A stretch of 64,000 bases of DNA from an uncultured Thalassotalea sp. (GTDB lineage: Bacteria > Pseudomonadota > Gammaproteobacteria > Enterobacterales > Alteromonadaceae): positions 95,314 to 159,313 of the forward strand of contig CANLNK010000010.1 of assembly GCA_947492575.1 (NCBI GenBank), read 5' to 3'. Positions 37,092 to 45,253 of this stretch are shown one piece after another. The notes below the pieces were generated by a model that searched no databases, was not told where the DNA came from, and was given only the letters and a program-made list of their open reading frames with translations. The position numbers and the translations under genes were made by a program. Numbering within the stretch: the first letter of the stretch is position 1; the number at the start of each line of letters is the position of its first letter.

Positions 37092-38096
37092 TTACTGATA
37101 AAATGCCTGATACCAGTCAACAAACTGCTTTACGCCGTGTTTAACATCGGTATTTGGGCGATGATTTGTTACCTCGAAGAGATCTTCGACATCGGCATAG
37201 GTTTGGTAAACGTCACCTGGTTGCATCGGCATCAGGTTCTTAGTAGCAGTTTTACCTGTTGCATCTTCAATGGCTTCAATAAATGACATTAACTGCACAG
37301 GGTTGCCGTTGCCAATATTAAAAATCTTGTATGGGGCACTGCTATTTGCCGCAGTTCCAGTTTCCACCGTCCATGCGTCATTGGCTTTTGGGACAATATC
37401 CTTGATGCGAAGAATGCCTTCGACTATATCGTCAATGTATGTAAAGTCCCTTTGCATATCGCCATTGTTATATACGTCAATAGCATCACCATTCATTATT
37501 GCTTTGGTGAATTTAAATAGCGCCATATCAGGTCTACCCCATGGACCATAAACCGTAAAGAATCTCAGCCCCGTTGTAGGCAAACCATACAAATGAGAGT
37601 AAGTATGGGACATCAATTCATTGGATTTTTTCGTGGCTGCATAAAGCGAAATAGGGTGATCTACCGAATCAGACGTAGCAAATGGAATCTTATTATTGAG
37701 TCCGTAAACAGAACTGGAAGAGGCGTAAACTAAATGCTCAATATTGTGATGACGGCAACCTTCCAAAATAGTGAGATGACCGACTAAATTGCCATCAGCA
37801 TAAGTCATTGGATTGTCGATAGAATATCGAACACCTGCTTGCGCTGCTAAATGGATTACACGCTGGAATTTTTGAGTCGCAAAAAGCTGTGCAATACCGT
37901 CTCGATCGGCGAGGTCGAGTTTTTCGAAAGAGAAGTTAGATAACTTTTCTAATTGAGCAAGTCGAGCAAGCTTTAAATTGACGTCGTAATAGTCATTTAA
38001 GTTATCAATGCCAATAACTTCATGACCTTCTTCACAAAGGCGTTGCGAAACAAAAAAGCCAATAAAACCGGCGGCGCCAGTGACTAAATACTTCAT
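37092..38096 (-). CDS. UDP-glucuronate 4-epimerase-like NAD-dependent epimerase
   Basis: This 334-residue short-chain dehydrogenase/reductase has the NAD loop TGAAGFIGFFVSQRL (residues 6-20), the GIDNLNDYYDVNLK segment characteristic of UDP-glucuronate 4-epimerases, the catalytic SSSSVYG and the YXXXK motif YAATKKSNE. It is predicted to convert UDP-glucuronate into UDP-galacturonate, supplying an acidic sugar. It is the first gene of the leftward operon; its promoter must lie in the 211 bases shared with lexA. No UDP-glucose dehydrogenase gene is in the window. Confidence 0.9.
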   Translation of the reverse strand: MKYLVTGAAGFIGFFVSQRLCEEGHEVIGIDNLNDYYDVNLKLARLAQLEKLSNFSFEKLDLADRDGIAQLFATQKFQRVIHLAAQAGVRYSIDNPMTYADGNLVGHLTILEGCRHHNIEHLVYASSSSVYGLNNKIPFATSDSVDHPISLYAATKKSNELMSHTYSHLYGLPTTGLRFFTVYGPWGRPDMALFKFTKAIMNGDAIDVYNNGDMQRDFTYIDDIVEGILRIKDIVPKANDAWTVETGTAANSSAPYKIFNIGNGNPVQLMSFIEAIEDATGKTATKNLMPMQPGDVYQTYADVEDLFEVTNHRPNTDVKHGVKQFVDWYQAFYQ

Positions 38097-38247
38097 CTGA
38101 TTTCCTTTTGGTAACCCACTATCAGCGTACTTGGTAGGTATTCCCTATTTGTTAACCATATGCTAACACGACAAATGTGATGGAAAAACTATCAGTGTGA
38201 GTTATTTTCCCTGTGTTGTTGTAGGGAAGGCCATATATAATTTAGCC

Positions 38248-38275
38248 TTGCATATCCATACAGCATGTATATACT
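38248..38275 (+). promoter_or_regulatory. lexA promoter
   Basis: TTGCAT at 38248-38253 and TATACT at 38270-38275 are separated by 16 bases, a good sigma-70 promoter 33 bases upstream of the lexA ATG. The -10 hexamer lies inside the SOS box described next, as expected for a LexA-repressed promoter. Confidence 0.65.
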
Positions 38276-38280
38276 CACAG
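38265..38280 (+). promoter_or_regulatory. LexA operator (SOS box)
   Basis: ATGTATATACTCACAG fits the consensus CTGT-N8-ACAG with one mismatch and has the same inner eight bases plus right half-site as the first lexA operator of E. coli. A second imperfect match, CTGTATGGATATCAG (38286-38300), lies just before the start codon and may be a weaker second box. This points to autorepression of lexA. Confidence 0.8.
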
Positions 38281-38307
38281 TATTACTGTATGGATATCAG
38301 GGGCAAT

Positions 38308-38922
38308 ATGAAGCCATTAACCGCACGACAATCGCAAATATTTGATCTTATTAAAGAGAAGATTGCAGATACTGGCATGCCGCCAACACGGGCTGAAATC
38401 GCCGATTTTTTCGGTTTCAAGTCGGCTAATGCGGCGGAAGAGCATTTAAAAGCTTTAGCGAAGAAGGGTTATATCGAGATGTTGCCAGGGACATCGCGTG
38501 GTATTCGCCTAGCCGAAGAAGTGATTGAAGAAAGTGGCTTGCCTTTGATTGGTCGCGTTGCTGCCGGTGAACCTATATTGGCGCAAGAGCACGTTGAAGA
38601 TCGCTACAAAATGGATGGTAATTTGTTTCACCCAGCAGCGGACTACTTATTGCGAGTGAACGGCGAAAGTATGAAAGACATTGGTATTTTAGATGGTGAT
38701 TTACTTGCTGTTCACCAAACAACTGATGTTCACAACGGTCAGGTAATTGTTGCACGCGTTGAAGATGATGTGACGGTGAAACGATATAAACGTGAAGGCA
38801 ATATTGTTTATTTGCATGCCGAAAATGAAGAATTTGCACCAATTAAAGTCGATCTAACTAGTCAACATTTTAATGTTGAAGGAATTGCTGTTGGTGTTGT
38901 TCGAAATGCGGACTGGATGTAG
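38308..38922 (+). CDS. lexA: LexA repressor
   Basis: This 204-residue SOS repressor and self-cleaving serine protease has an N-terminal winged-helix domain ([15 protein letters not shown], residues 1-15; [13 protein letters not shown]; recognition region [12 protein letters not shown]). The cleavage site is Ala86-Gly87 in RVAAGEP. The catalytic pair is Ser121 (NGESM) and Lys158 (VTVKRY). The frame is open upstream to 38197, but the ATG at 38308 gives the standard LexA N-terminus and follows the operators and a GGGGC ribosome-binding region. It is monocistronic, with a terminator about 50 bases downstream. Confidence 0.98.
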   Translation: MKPLTARQSQIFDLIKEKIADTGMPPTRAEIADFFGFKSANAAEEHLKALAKKGYIEMLPGTSRGIRLAEEVIEESGLPLIGRVAAGEPILAQEHVEDRYKMDGNLFHPAADYLLRVNGESMKDIGILDGDLLAVHQTTDVHNGQVIVARVEDDVTVKRYKREGNIVYLHAENEEFAPIKVDLTSQHFNVEGIAVGVVRNADWM

Positions 38923-38974
38923 TCTATTTTGATTAAAAAGTAACCGTTTAGATTTCTCGATTTTATACCTTAAA

Positions 38975-39001
38975 AGCTAGCCTAATAGGCTGGCTTTTTT
39001 T
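38975..39001 (+). terminator. Rho-independent terminator of lexA
   Basis: The inverted repeat AGCTAGCCT-AAT-AGGCTGGCT (38975-38995, nine pairs including one G-T) is followed by a run of seven T residues. It is a strong terminator for lexA. Confidence 0.9.
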
Positions 39002-39370
39002 GTTTTATGGATTTAACTACTTCTTCTCTAAGCCCTTTTTATAAAGGAATGTAAGGACATTTTGCGCAACCTCCCTGATTTCACTTAGAGCTTTGGCTCT
39101 ACCCATGCTAAGGCATTTTTTCGAATATTTATTCTAATAAACTTCTAGATATTGTTTAAAAAGTGAGTAATTCTAGATTAATAAGTAGACGAAAATAATA
39201 ACGATAAATAATAAAAGGGCATGAGTGCGCTAACTGCTTAAGTGCCTTCCAAATTTTAATAGCAATAACAATTAGCTCACATTATGCAGTGCAACCGTTT
39301 TGTAGTGAAACATAGTTGCCTGTTGGTGGGTTGTCGACTTTGCTATTCAACAGGGTAGAGGAGATGTCGA
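39002..39370. other. Noncoding stretch before the cytochrome oxidase cluster
   Basis: About 370 AT-rich bases contain no credible gene. Two small hairpins are visible: TAGAGC-TTTG-GCTCTA at 39086-39101, and ATGC-TAAG-GCAT followed by six T at 39105-39121, which could act as a weak extra terminator. The coxB promoter must lie in the right half, but no clear -35/-10 pair or FNR-type TTGAT-N4-ATCAA site was found. AGAGGAGA near 39358 is the coxB ribosome-binding site. Confidence 0.5.
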
Positions 39371-40921
39371 GTGAGAAGACGTAACCTAGGTTGGCTGTTG
39401 GTGGGAAATTTACTTTCCTTTTCAGCTTGGGCGGAGATGGAGTTGAACCTGACCAAAGGGGTCACCAAGATTAGTAATGAGGTCTATGACCTGCATATGC
39501 TGATTTTGTGGATTTGTACGGTCATCGGGATCATTGTTTTTGGTGTGATGTTTTGGTCGATGATCTTTCATCGGAAATCCAAAGGCGTTACTCCAGCCAC
39601 TTTTCATGAAAGTACCAAAGTCGAAGTACTTTGGACGGCAATTCCCATCGTTATCCTCATTGCCATGGCAATACCAGCGACGAGTACGCTGATAGAGATG
39701 GAAGATAACGATAACTCAGATATCACTATCCTCGTTACCGGCTCTCAGTGGAAGTGGCATTACAAATACTTTGACCAAGACATCGAGTTCTATTCTGTGT
39801 TGTCTACCCCGCGCGAGCAGTTTGACAATCTTGATGGCAATTCTGCTGACAAAGGCGAGCACTACCTCTTAGAAGTTGATAAGCCACTTGTTATTCCAAT
39901 CGACAAGAAAGTCCGTTTTCTGATCACATCAGATGATGTTATTCACTCATGGTGGGTGCCAGCGTTTGCTGTTAAGCAAGACGCTAATCCAGGTTTTATC
40001 AACGAAGCGTGGACGAGAGTAGATGAACCAGGTGTATACCGGGGCCAATGTGCTGAGCTATGCGGTAAAGACCATGGCTTTATGCCTATCGTTGTTGAAG
40101 TGAAAACTGAGGCTGATTATCAGGCTTGGATAGCGGAGCAAAAACAACTTATTGCAGACGCTAAAGCTGCAGAGGCAGCTTCACTTAACGCGAGCTTATC
40201 GATGGATGAATTGATGGAGCTAGGTGAAACAACATACAACGCCTATTGCGCAGCTTGTCACCAACCAAATGGCCAAGGGTTACCACCAGCGTTCCCTGCT
40301 TTAAAAGGTAGCCCTATCGCTACAACAGGAGCTATTAGCGAGCACATCAATATCATTCTTAACGGCAAAGCAGCGATGCCAGCATTTGGTAAGCAACTGT
40401 CGAAAAAAGAAATCGCAGCAGTAACAACCTATGAGCGTAATGCGTGGGGTAATAACACTGGCGATATGGTGCAAGCTGCTGATGTTGATGCACAAGCATC
40501 AGGAGGCACGGCAGATAGCGGTGTTGCAGCTGACGATGGAGCATCAATGGGGGCAGCGCCAGCAGCAGAGCCTGCTGCCGAGCCAGAAGATTTATCGAAA
40601 GTTTACACCAAAGAAGAGCTGATGGTTAAAGGTGAGGCTGTCTATATGAAAGCGTGTGTCGCTTGCCATCAAGCAACAGGCATGGGCTTACCTCCAGCGT
40701 TTCCATCGCTTATCGGCAGTCCAATTATCAAAGGGGATGTCAGCGCACACATTGATATTGTTTACAACGGCAGTAAGAAGAACCCATCGATGCAGGCCTT
40801 TAGTGGTCAGCTGACAAAAACGGAAATCGCGGCGGTGGTTACCTACGAGCGAAACGCTTGGGGTAACGATAGCGGTGATCTTGTTCAACCAGCAGATGTT
40901 GATGCACACAGTGGTAAGTAG
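39371..40921 (+). CDS. coxB: Cytochrome c oxidase subunit II with two C-terminal cytochrome c domains
   Basis: This 516-residue subunit of aa3-type oxidase starts at GTG with AGAGGAGA upstream. A signal peptide ends near AWA-E (residue 21). Membrane helices lie at about 44-65 and 87-107. The CuA domain keeps its ligands His192, Cys227, Cys231, His235 and Met238 (CAELCGKDHGFM). Two haem c domains follow, with CAACH at 293-297 and CVACH at 429-433 and likely axial Met residues at 336 and 474. An Ala/Glu/Pro linker (about 376-408) joins them. Most caa3 subunits have none or one haem domain. The two here are very similar and probably arose by duplication. Confidence 0.96.
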   Translation: MRRRNLGWLLVGNLLSFSAWAEMELNLTKGVTKISNEVYDLHMLILWICTVIGIIVFGVMFWSMIFHRKSKGVTPATFHESTKVEVLWTAIPIVILIAMAIPATSTLIEMEDNDNSDITILVTGSQWKWHYKYFDQDIEFYSVLSTPREQFDNLDGNSADKGEHYLLEVDKPLVIPIDKKVRFLITSDDVIHSWWVPAFAVKQDANPGFINEAWTRVDEPGVYRGQCAELCGKDHGFMPIVVEVKTEADYQAWIAEQKQLIADAKAAEAASLNASLSMDELMELGETTYNAYCAACHQPNGQGLPPAFPALKGSPIATTGAISEHINIILNGKAAMPAFGKQLSKKEIAAVTTYERNAWGNNTGDMVQAADVDAQASGGTADSGVAADDGASMGAAPAAEPAAEPEDLSKVYTKEELMVKGEAVYMKACVACHQATGMGLPPAFPSLIGSPIIKGDVSAHIDIVYNGSKKNPSMQAFSGQLTKTEIAAVVTYERNAWGNDSGDLVQPADVDAHSGK

Positions 40922-40933
40922 GGAGGAGTAATT

Positions 40934-42529
40934 ATGACGACTGATACCATTCACGATACAGATCATCAACATGATGACCATCATGACCATAAAATGACGG
41001 GGATAAAACGCTGGTTGTATACCACTAACCATAAAGACATAGGCTCAATGTACTTGTGGTTCTCATTCATTATGTTTTTAACTGGCGGTGCGATGGCAAT
41101 GGTTATCCGTGCCGAGCTTTTCCAGCCAGGTTTGCAAATAGTTGACCCTGATTTCTTCAATCAGATGACCACAGTTCATGGCTTGATTATGGTATTCGGT
41201 GCCATCATGCCAGCCTTTACGGGCTTAGCAAACTGGATGATTCCGATGATGATCGGTGCGCCAGATATGGCATTACCGCGATTGAACAACTGGAGTTTCT
41301 GGATTCTACCATTTGCGTTTTCCATTTTGCTTATGTCGTTCTTTATCGGGAGTGGCGCACCTAACTTCGGGTGGACCTTCTATGCACCGCTTTCAACCAC
41401 CTATAGTAATGGCAGTACCGCATTCTTCGTGTTTGCCGTTCATATCATGGGTATATCCTCGATAATGGGTGCCATTAACATCGTGGTGACCATTATGAAT
41501 ATGCGTGCGCCAGGTATGACTTACATGAAGATGCCATTATTTGTATGGACGTTCTTTATCACAGCCTATCTGCTCGTCGCTGTTATGCCAGTGCTTGCTG
41601 GCGTAGTGACTATGGTATTAACCGACACCTATTTCGGCACAAGCTTCTTCGATGCCGCTGGTGGTGGTGATCCGGTTATGTTCCAGCATATTTTCTGGTT
41701 CTTTGGTCATCCTGAAGTTTACATCATGATTCTACCTGCGTTCGGTATTGTCTCGACAACAATACCAACTTTCTCACGCAAGCCATTGTTCGGTTATAGC
41801 TCGATGGTATATGCGACGGCATCGATTGCGTTTTTATCGTTCATCGTGTGGGCGCATCACATGTTTACCACGGGGATGCCGTTATTCGGTGAATTGTTCT
41901 TTATGTACTGCACCATGTTAATTGCGGTGCCCACAGGGGTGAAAGTATTTAACTGGGTGGCCACCATGTGGCGAGGGGCAATTAGTTTTGAAACACCGAT
42001 GTTGTTCTCCATCGCCTTCGTTATTTTATTTACCATAGGTGGCTTCTCTGGCTTGATGCTCGCTATGACGCCGGTTGACTTCCAATATCACGATACCTAT
42101 TTCGTGGTGGCACATTTCCATTATGTATTAGTGACTGGCGCCTTATTCTCAATTTATGCGGGTGCATACTACTGGCTGCCGAAATGGACAGGCTACATGT
42201 ATGACGACGCGTTGAGTAAGTGGCACTTCTGGTGCTCGCTCATCTCAGTGAACTTATTATTCTTCCCAATGCACTTCTTAGGTTTAGCAGGTATGCCGCG
42301 TCGTATCCCAGATTACGCGCTGCAATTCGCAGACTTTAACAAATGGGTCAGTATTGGCGGCTTTGCCTTTGGTTTATCGCAGCTGATTTTCTTAGCAGTA
42401 GTGATTAAGTGTATTCGTGGTGGTGAGAAGTCTGAAGCGAAAACATGGGATGGTGCAACAGGTTTAGAGTGGACGGTGCCTTCGCCGGCGCCGTACCACA
42501 CGTTCGAGAAGCCACCCAAAATTGATTAA
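40934..42529 (+). CDS. coxA: Cytochrome c oxidase subunit I
   Basis: This 531-residue catalytic subunit of the haem-copper oxidase has 12 transmembrane segments. It carries haem a and the haem a3-CuB centre, with ligands in MTTVHGLIMVFG, FFGHPEVYIMILP, WAHHMFTTG and HDTYFVVAHFHYV. The Tyr cross-linked to His is in HPEVY. A histidine- and aspartate-rich N-terminal tail (HDTDHQHDDHHDHK) may bind metal. It lies 12 bases after coxB and has GGAGGAG as ribosome-binding site. Confidence 0.98.
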   Translation: MTTDTIHDTDHQHDDHHDHKMTGIKRWLYTTNHKDIGSMYLWFSFIMFLTGGAMAMVIRAELFQPGLQIVDPDFFNQMTTVHGLIMVFGAIMPAFTGLANWMIPMMIGAPDMALPRLNNWSFWILPFAFSILLMSFFIGSGAPNFGWTFYAPLSTTYSNGSTAFFVFAVHIMGISSIMGAINIVVTIMNMRAPGMTYMKMPLFVWTFFITAYLLVAVMPVLAGVVTMVLTDTYFGTSFFDAAGGGDPVMFQHIFWFFGHPEVYIMILPAFGIVSTTIPTFSRKPLFGYSSMVYATASIAFLSFIVWAHHMFTTGMPLFGELFFMYCTMLIAVPTGVKVFNWVATMWRGAISFETPMLFSIAFVILFTIGGFSGLMLAMTPVDFQYHDTYFVVAHFHYVLVTGALFSIYAGAYYWLPKWTGYMYDDALSKWHFWCSLISVNLLFFPMHFLGLAGMPRRIPDYALQFADFNKWVSIGGFAFGLSQLIFLAVVIKCIRGGEKSEAKTWDGATGLEWTVPSPAPYHTFEKPPKID

Positions 42530-42678
42530 TTTTATGCTTGTTCGTATTGCAAAACTCTTTGTTGGCGATGCTCATGTAGGTTACTACATTGCGCGTCGCC
42601 GCCTCGACCTCTGCAATAATAACTTCGCATAAATTCAGTCAACATGGTTTAGAAGATATAAAAAGAAGGGAAAACGTT

Positions 42679-43221
42679 ATGGCTCAAGTACCTGAACAGA
42701 ATATTGCTAAAACCGCTAAAAAGCTTGTACTCGTTGTGTTTGCGATGTTCGGCTTTGGTTTTGCGATGGTGCCTTTATATGACGTTTTCTGCGATATCAC
42801 GGGGTTGAATGGTAAAACATCGGATACGGCAGCACAGATAAATGAGAATGGTGTCGACGAATCTAGGTTAGTGACAGTGCAGTTTATCAGCCACTTAGCG
42901 AAAGGCATCCCATGGCAATTTGAGCCGATGGTGCGGGAGATTCAGGTACATCCAGGCGAAACAAAAATAATAAAATTTTATGCAAAAAATGAATCGGTAA
43001 AGGACATTGTTGGGCAAGCAGTACCGTCAGTGTCTCCAGGTCAGGCGGCACTTTATTTTCAAAAAATTGAGTGTTTTTGCTTTAACCAGCAACCGTTAAA
43101 GGCGAATGAGGATGTTGAGATGGCATTGCAGTTCTATGTCGACCCCGAATTACCAAGGGATGTTTCAACGCTAACTTTGTCGTACACCTTATACGACATC
43201 ACGCCTAAAGCAGATTCTTAA
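42679..43221 (+). CDS. ctaG: Cytochrome c oxidase assembly protein CtaG/Cox11
   Basis: This 180-residue copper chaperone delivers copper to the CuB site of subunit I. A membrane anchor lies at about 12-33. The conserved PLYDVFCDITG and the copper-binding FQKIECFCFNQQP (CXC type) motifs are present. The ATG at 42679, with GAAGGG upstream, is chosen; the frame is open to 42589 but those extra 30 residues do not look like Cox11. The gene lies between coxA and coxC, as usual. Confidence 0.95.
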   Translation: MAQVPEQNIAKTAKKLVLVVFAMFGFGFAMVPLYDVFCDITGLNGKTSDTAAQINENGVDESRLVTVQFISHLAKGIPWQFEPMVREIQVHPGETKIIKFYAKNESVKDIVGQAVPSVSPGQAALYFQKIECFCFNQQPLKANEDVEMALQFYVDPELPRDVSTLTLSYTLYDITPKADS

Positions 43222-43235
43222 GCGTAAAAACGCTT
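43220..43235 (+). repeat. Small intercistronic hairpin between ctaG and coxC
   Basis: AAGCGT-AAAA-ACGCTT forms a perfect six-pair stem immediately after the ctaG stop, with no T-run after it. It may serve as an RNA-processing or stability element within the operon; chance occurrence is possible. Confidence 0.35.
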
Positions 43236-43250
43236 TAAAGGGGAATTACG

Positions 43251-44135
43251 ATGAACAGTAAAGAATATGAAACTTATTACGTACCAGCGCAGAGTCATTG
43301 GCCTCTCGTTGGTGCTATCGCATTATTTTTAATTGCGATAGGCGCAGGTCAGTTTGTTTCAACTTTGGCATCTGGGGAAGATAGCTGGGGTGGTTGGGTA
43401 CTCATTGCGGGTGTAGCCATGGTGATTTACATGGTTTATGGCTGGTTTAGCAATGTTATTCACGAGTCGATGGCGGGCAAATATAGTCAGCAGATGGATA
43501 ACTCCTTCAAGCAAGGAATGAGTTGGTTTATTTTCTCTGAAGTAATGTTCTTCGCAGCATTCTTTGGTGCTTTGCTTTATGCACGAGTTTTTTCGGTGCC
43601 TTGGCTTGACGGTGCAGGAAATAACTTAATGACAGGCGAAGTGCTTTGGCCTGAATTCACTGCCTCTTGGCCACTAATCAAAACCCCTGATGGAACAGAG
43701 ACGACCGCAATGGGGTGGTACGGTTTACCTCTCATCAATACATTGTTGCTATTAACTTCTTCAGTGACGGCCCACTTTGCACATGTGGCCTTGGAGCAAG
43801 ACAAACGATCACAAGTCAAATTCTGGTTAGGTTTAACCATACTGCTTGGCGCAGTGTTCTTATGTCTACAAGTTGCTGAGTATGCCCATGCTTACTCAGA
43901 AGAAATGAAGCTCTACTTAGACAGCGGTATATACGGTAATACCTTCTTTATGCTCACGGGCTTCCACGGTATGCACGTGACTTTAGGGACAATCATGTTG
44001 ATTGTGGTCTTTATTCGTATCATGAAAGGTCACTTTACTTCTAAGAATCACTTTGCCTTCCAGGCTGCAAGTTGGTACTGGCACTTTGTTGACGTTGTTT
44101 GGGTGCTGCTATTTGTATTTGTTTACATCATTTAG
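43251..44135 (+). CDS. coxC: Cytochrome c oxidase subunit III
   Basis: This 294-residue protein has seven membrane helices. YYVPAQSHWPLVGAIALF at the start, FKQGMSWFIFSEVMFFAAFF with the conserved Glu, GFHGMHVTLGTIML and ASWYWHFVDVVWVLLFV at the end are the subunit III signatures. AAAGGGGA lies before the ATG. The insertion LDGAGNNLMTGEVLWPEFT is usual in gammaproteobacterial versions. A stem-loop follows the gene. Confidence 0.97.
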   Translation: MNSKEYETYYVPAQSHWPLVGAIALFLIAIGAGQFVSTLASGEDSWGGWVLIAGVAMVIYMVYGWFSNVIHESMAGKYSQQMDNSFKQGMSWFIFSEVMFFAAFFGALLYARVFSVPWLDGAGNNLMTGEVLWPEFTASWPLIKTPDGTETTAMGWYGLPLINTLLLLTSSVTAHFAHVALEQDKRSQVKFWLGLTILLGAVFLCLQVAEYAHAYSEEMKLYLDSGIYGNTFFMLTGFHGMHVTLGTIMLIVVFIRIMKGHFTSKNHFAFQAASWYWHFVDVVWVLLFVFVYII

Positions 44136-44156
44136 TCGCAGAGTCGTATTTTACAT

Positions 44157-44176
44157 TGCGAGGCTAATGCCTCGCA
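44157..44176. terminator. Stem-loop after coxC
   Basis: TGCGAGGC-TAAT-GCCTCGCA is a perfect eight-pair hairpin 21 bases after the coxC stop. It is followed by ATTTAAAA instead of a clean T-run, so it may be a partial terminator or a 3'-end stabiliser. It could also serve the leftward DUF2909 gene ending at 44241. Confidence 0.5.
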
Positions 44177-44240
44177 TTTAAAACGCTTTTAAACGCATCA
44201 ACGTTCACTAAATGATTAGTGAGCGATCAAACAAATTAGT

Positions 44241-44450
44241 TTAGAAAGGGCGAGGGTTAGGGGTAATAACGCCGGTAAGAATACCGAGTAACAGTAGGAG
44301 CACGATAACGACGGATGTCATCACTCGTCGACCGATAAATTTTGACATTGATGGCTGATTGGGGTCGTTTTTATTCATCATCATTAATGCTTTAAATAAG
44401 TTGTAAATCATAAAGCCAAGTAGTCCGACAATGACGATTTTTATTAACAT
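44241..44450 (-). CDS. DUF2909 family small membrane protein
   Basis: This 69-residue protein has two predicted membrane helices (IKIVIVGLLGFMIYNLFKAL, residues 3-22, and VVIVLLLLLGILTGVI near 48-63) separated by a polar loop with Asn, Asp and Pro. It matches the DUF2909 'twin transmembrane' proteins often found within cytochrome oxidase clusters. It runs opposite to the cox genes and is divergent from SURF1 with only 23 bases between starts. Function is unknown; an oxidase assembly role is inference from position. Confidence 0.85.
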   Translation of the reverse strand: MLIKIVIVGLLGFMIYNLFKALMMMNKNDPNQPSMSKFIGRRVMTSVVIVLLLLLGILTGVITPNPRPF

Positions 44451-44473
44451 GTTAATCCCCCGAGCTAAGTGTT

Positions 44474-45253
44474 ATGCCAGCTAAAGCGGAACAAACAGCA
44501 AAAACTGATAAACAGCGTAGCTGGCTGTCATCCATCAACTGGATATGGTGTGTTATTACCTTGCTGGTTTTTTCGCTGTTAATCAAGTTAGGCAGTTGGC
44601 AACTGACAAGAGCCGAGGAAAAAGAACAGCGCTTAAAACGTATTAATGAGCTTGTCGGGACAGAGCATCACCCGCTAGAGCGGGTAATTAGCGCATTAAG
44701 TGATGAGTTGGAGTTGAACGATCAGCCAGTGCTGTTAAATGGTACGTTTGAAAGTGAAGTACTTATTCTTCACGATAATCAAACATTAAATGGGCAGCTG
44801 GGGTATCGCGTTTATCAGTTGTTTAACCATCAAAATCAAATGCCCGTGTTAGTTAATTTAGGTTGGGTAAAAGGTAGTAAAGACCGCAGCGTAATTCCCA
44901 GTGTTGAAGCGCTGACGGGAACACTCCAGATAAAAGGAAATATCCGTATTGTAGAGTCGCCAATGGTGCTAGCGACACAATCGTACCAATGGCAACCCAA
45001 TATACCTTTAAGGGTTCAGCAAATTGATACGGACGTAATGTCCGAGATACTTGGCCAACAGCTACTCCCCTTTGTTGTGTATGTTGATACCAATGAAACC
45101 ATAGGTTACCAGAAGAGTTGGCAGCCTATTGTGATGCCCCCTGAGAAGCACCGAGGTTACGCTTTTCAGTGGTTTAGTCTAGCTATTGCATGGCTGGTCT
45201 TAATGATTGTTGCCGCTTTTAAGAATAATAAACAGGCTGAAATTAATGAGTGA
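44474..45253 (+). CDS. SURF1 family cytochrome oxidase assembly protein
   Basis: This 259-residue protein has an N-terminal membrane helix (about 21-39) followed by KLGSWQLTRAEEKEQRL. A periplasmic domain (GYRVYQLF, PVLVNLGWVKG) and a C-terminal helix (YAFQWFSLAIAWLVLMIV, about 230-247) complete the SURF1 arrangement. It is predicted to help haem a insertion into subunit I. The end of the gene overlaps the start of the next by 8 bases. Confidence 0.92.
   Translation: MPAKAEQTAKTDKQRSWLSSINWIWCVITLLVFSLLIKLGSWQLTRAEEKEQRLKRINELVGTEHHPLERVISALSDELELNDQPVLLNGTFESEVLILHDNQTLNGQLGYRVYQLFNHQNQMPVLVNLGWVKGSKDRSVIPSVEALTGTLQIKGNIRIVESPMVLATQSYQWQPNIPLRVQQIDTDVMSEILGQQLLPFVVYVDTNETIGYQKSWQPIVMPPEKHRGYAFQWFSLAIAWLVLMIVAAFKNNKQAEINE

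Noticed and set aside
38197..38307. Upstream extension of lexA by 37 codons
   Set aside because: The region contains the promoter and operator, and LexA normally begins MKxLTxRQ, as at 38308.
39086..39102. The 16-base sequence AGAGCTTTGGCTCTAC occurs both here and near 35949 in the GNAT gene
   Set aside because: One 16-base match in 64 kb is close to chance expectation, and the surroundings show no further similarity or duplication signs.
42589..42678. Upstream extension of ctaG by 30 codons
   Set aside because: The extra residues are not Cox11-like, and the ATG at 42679 has a good ribosome-binding site.
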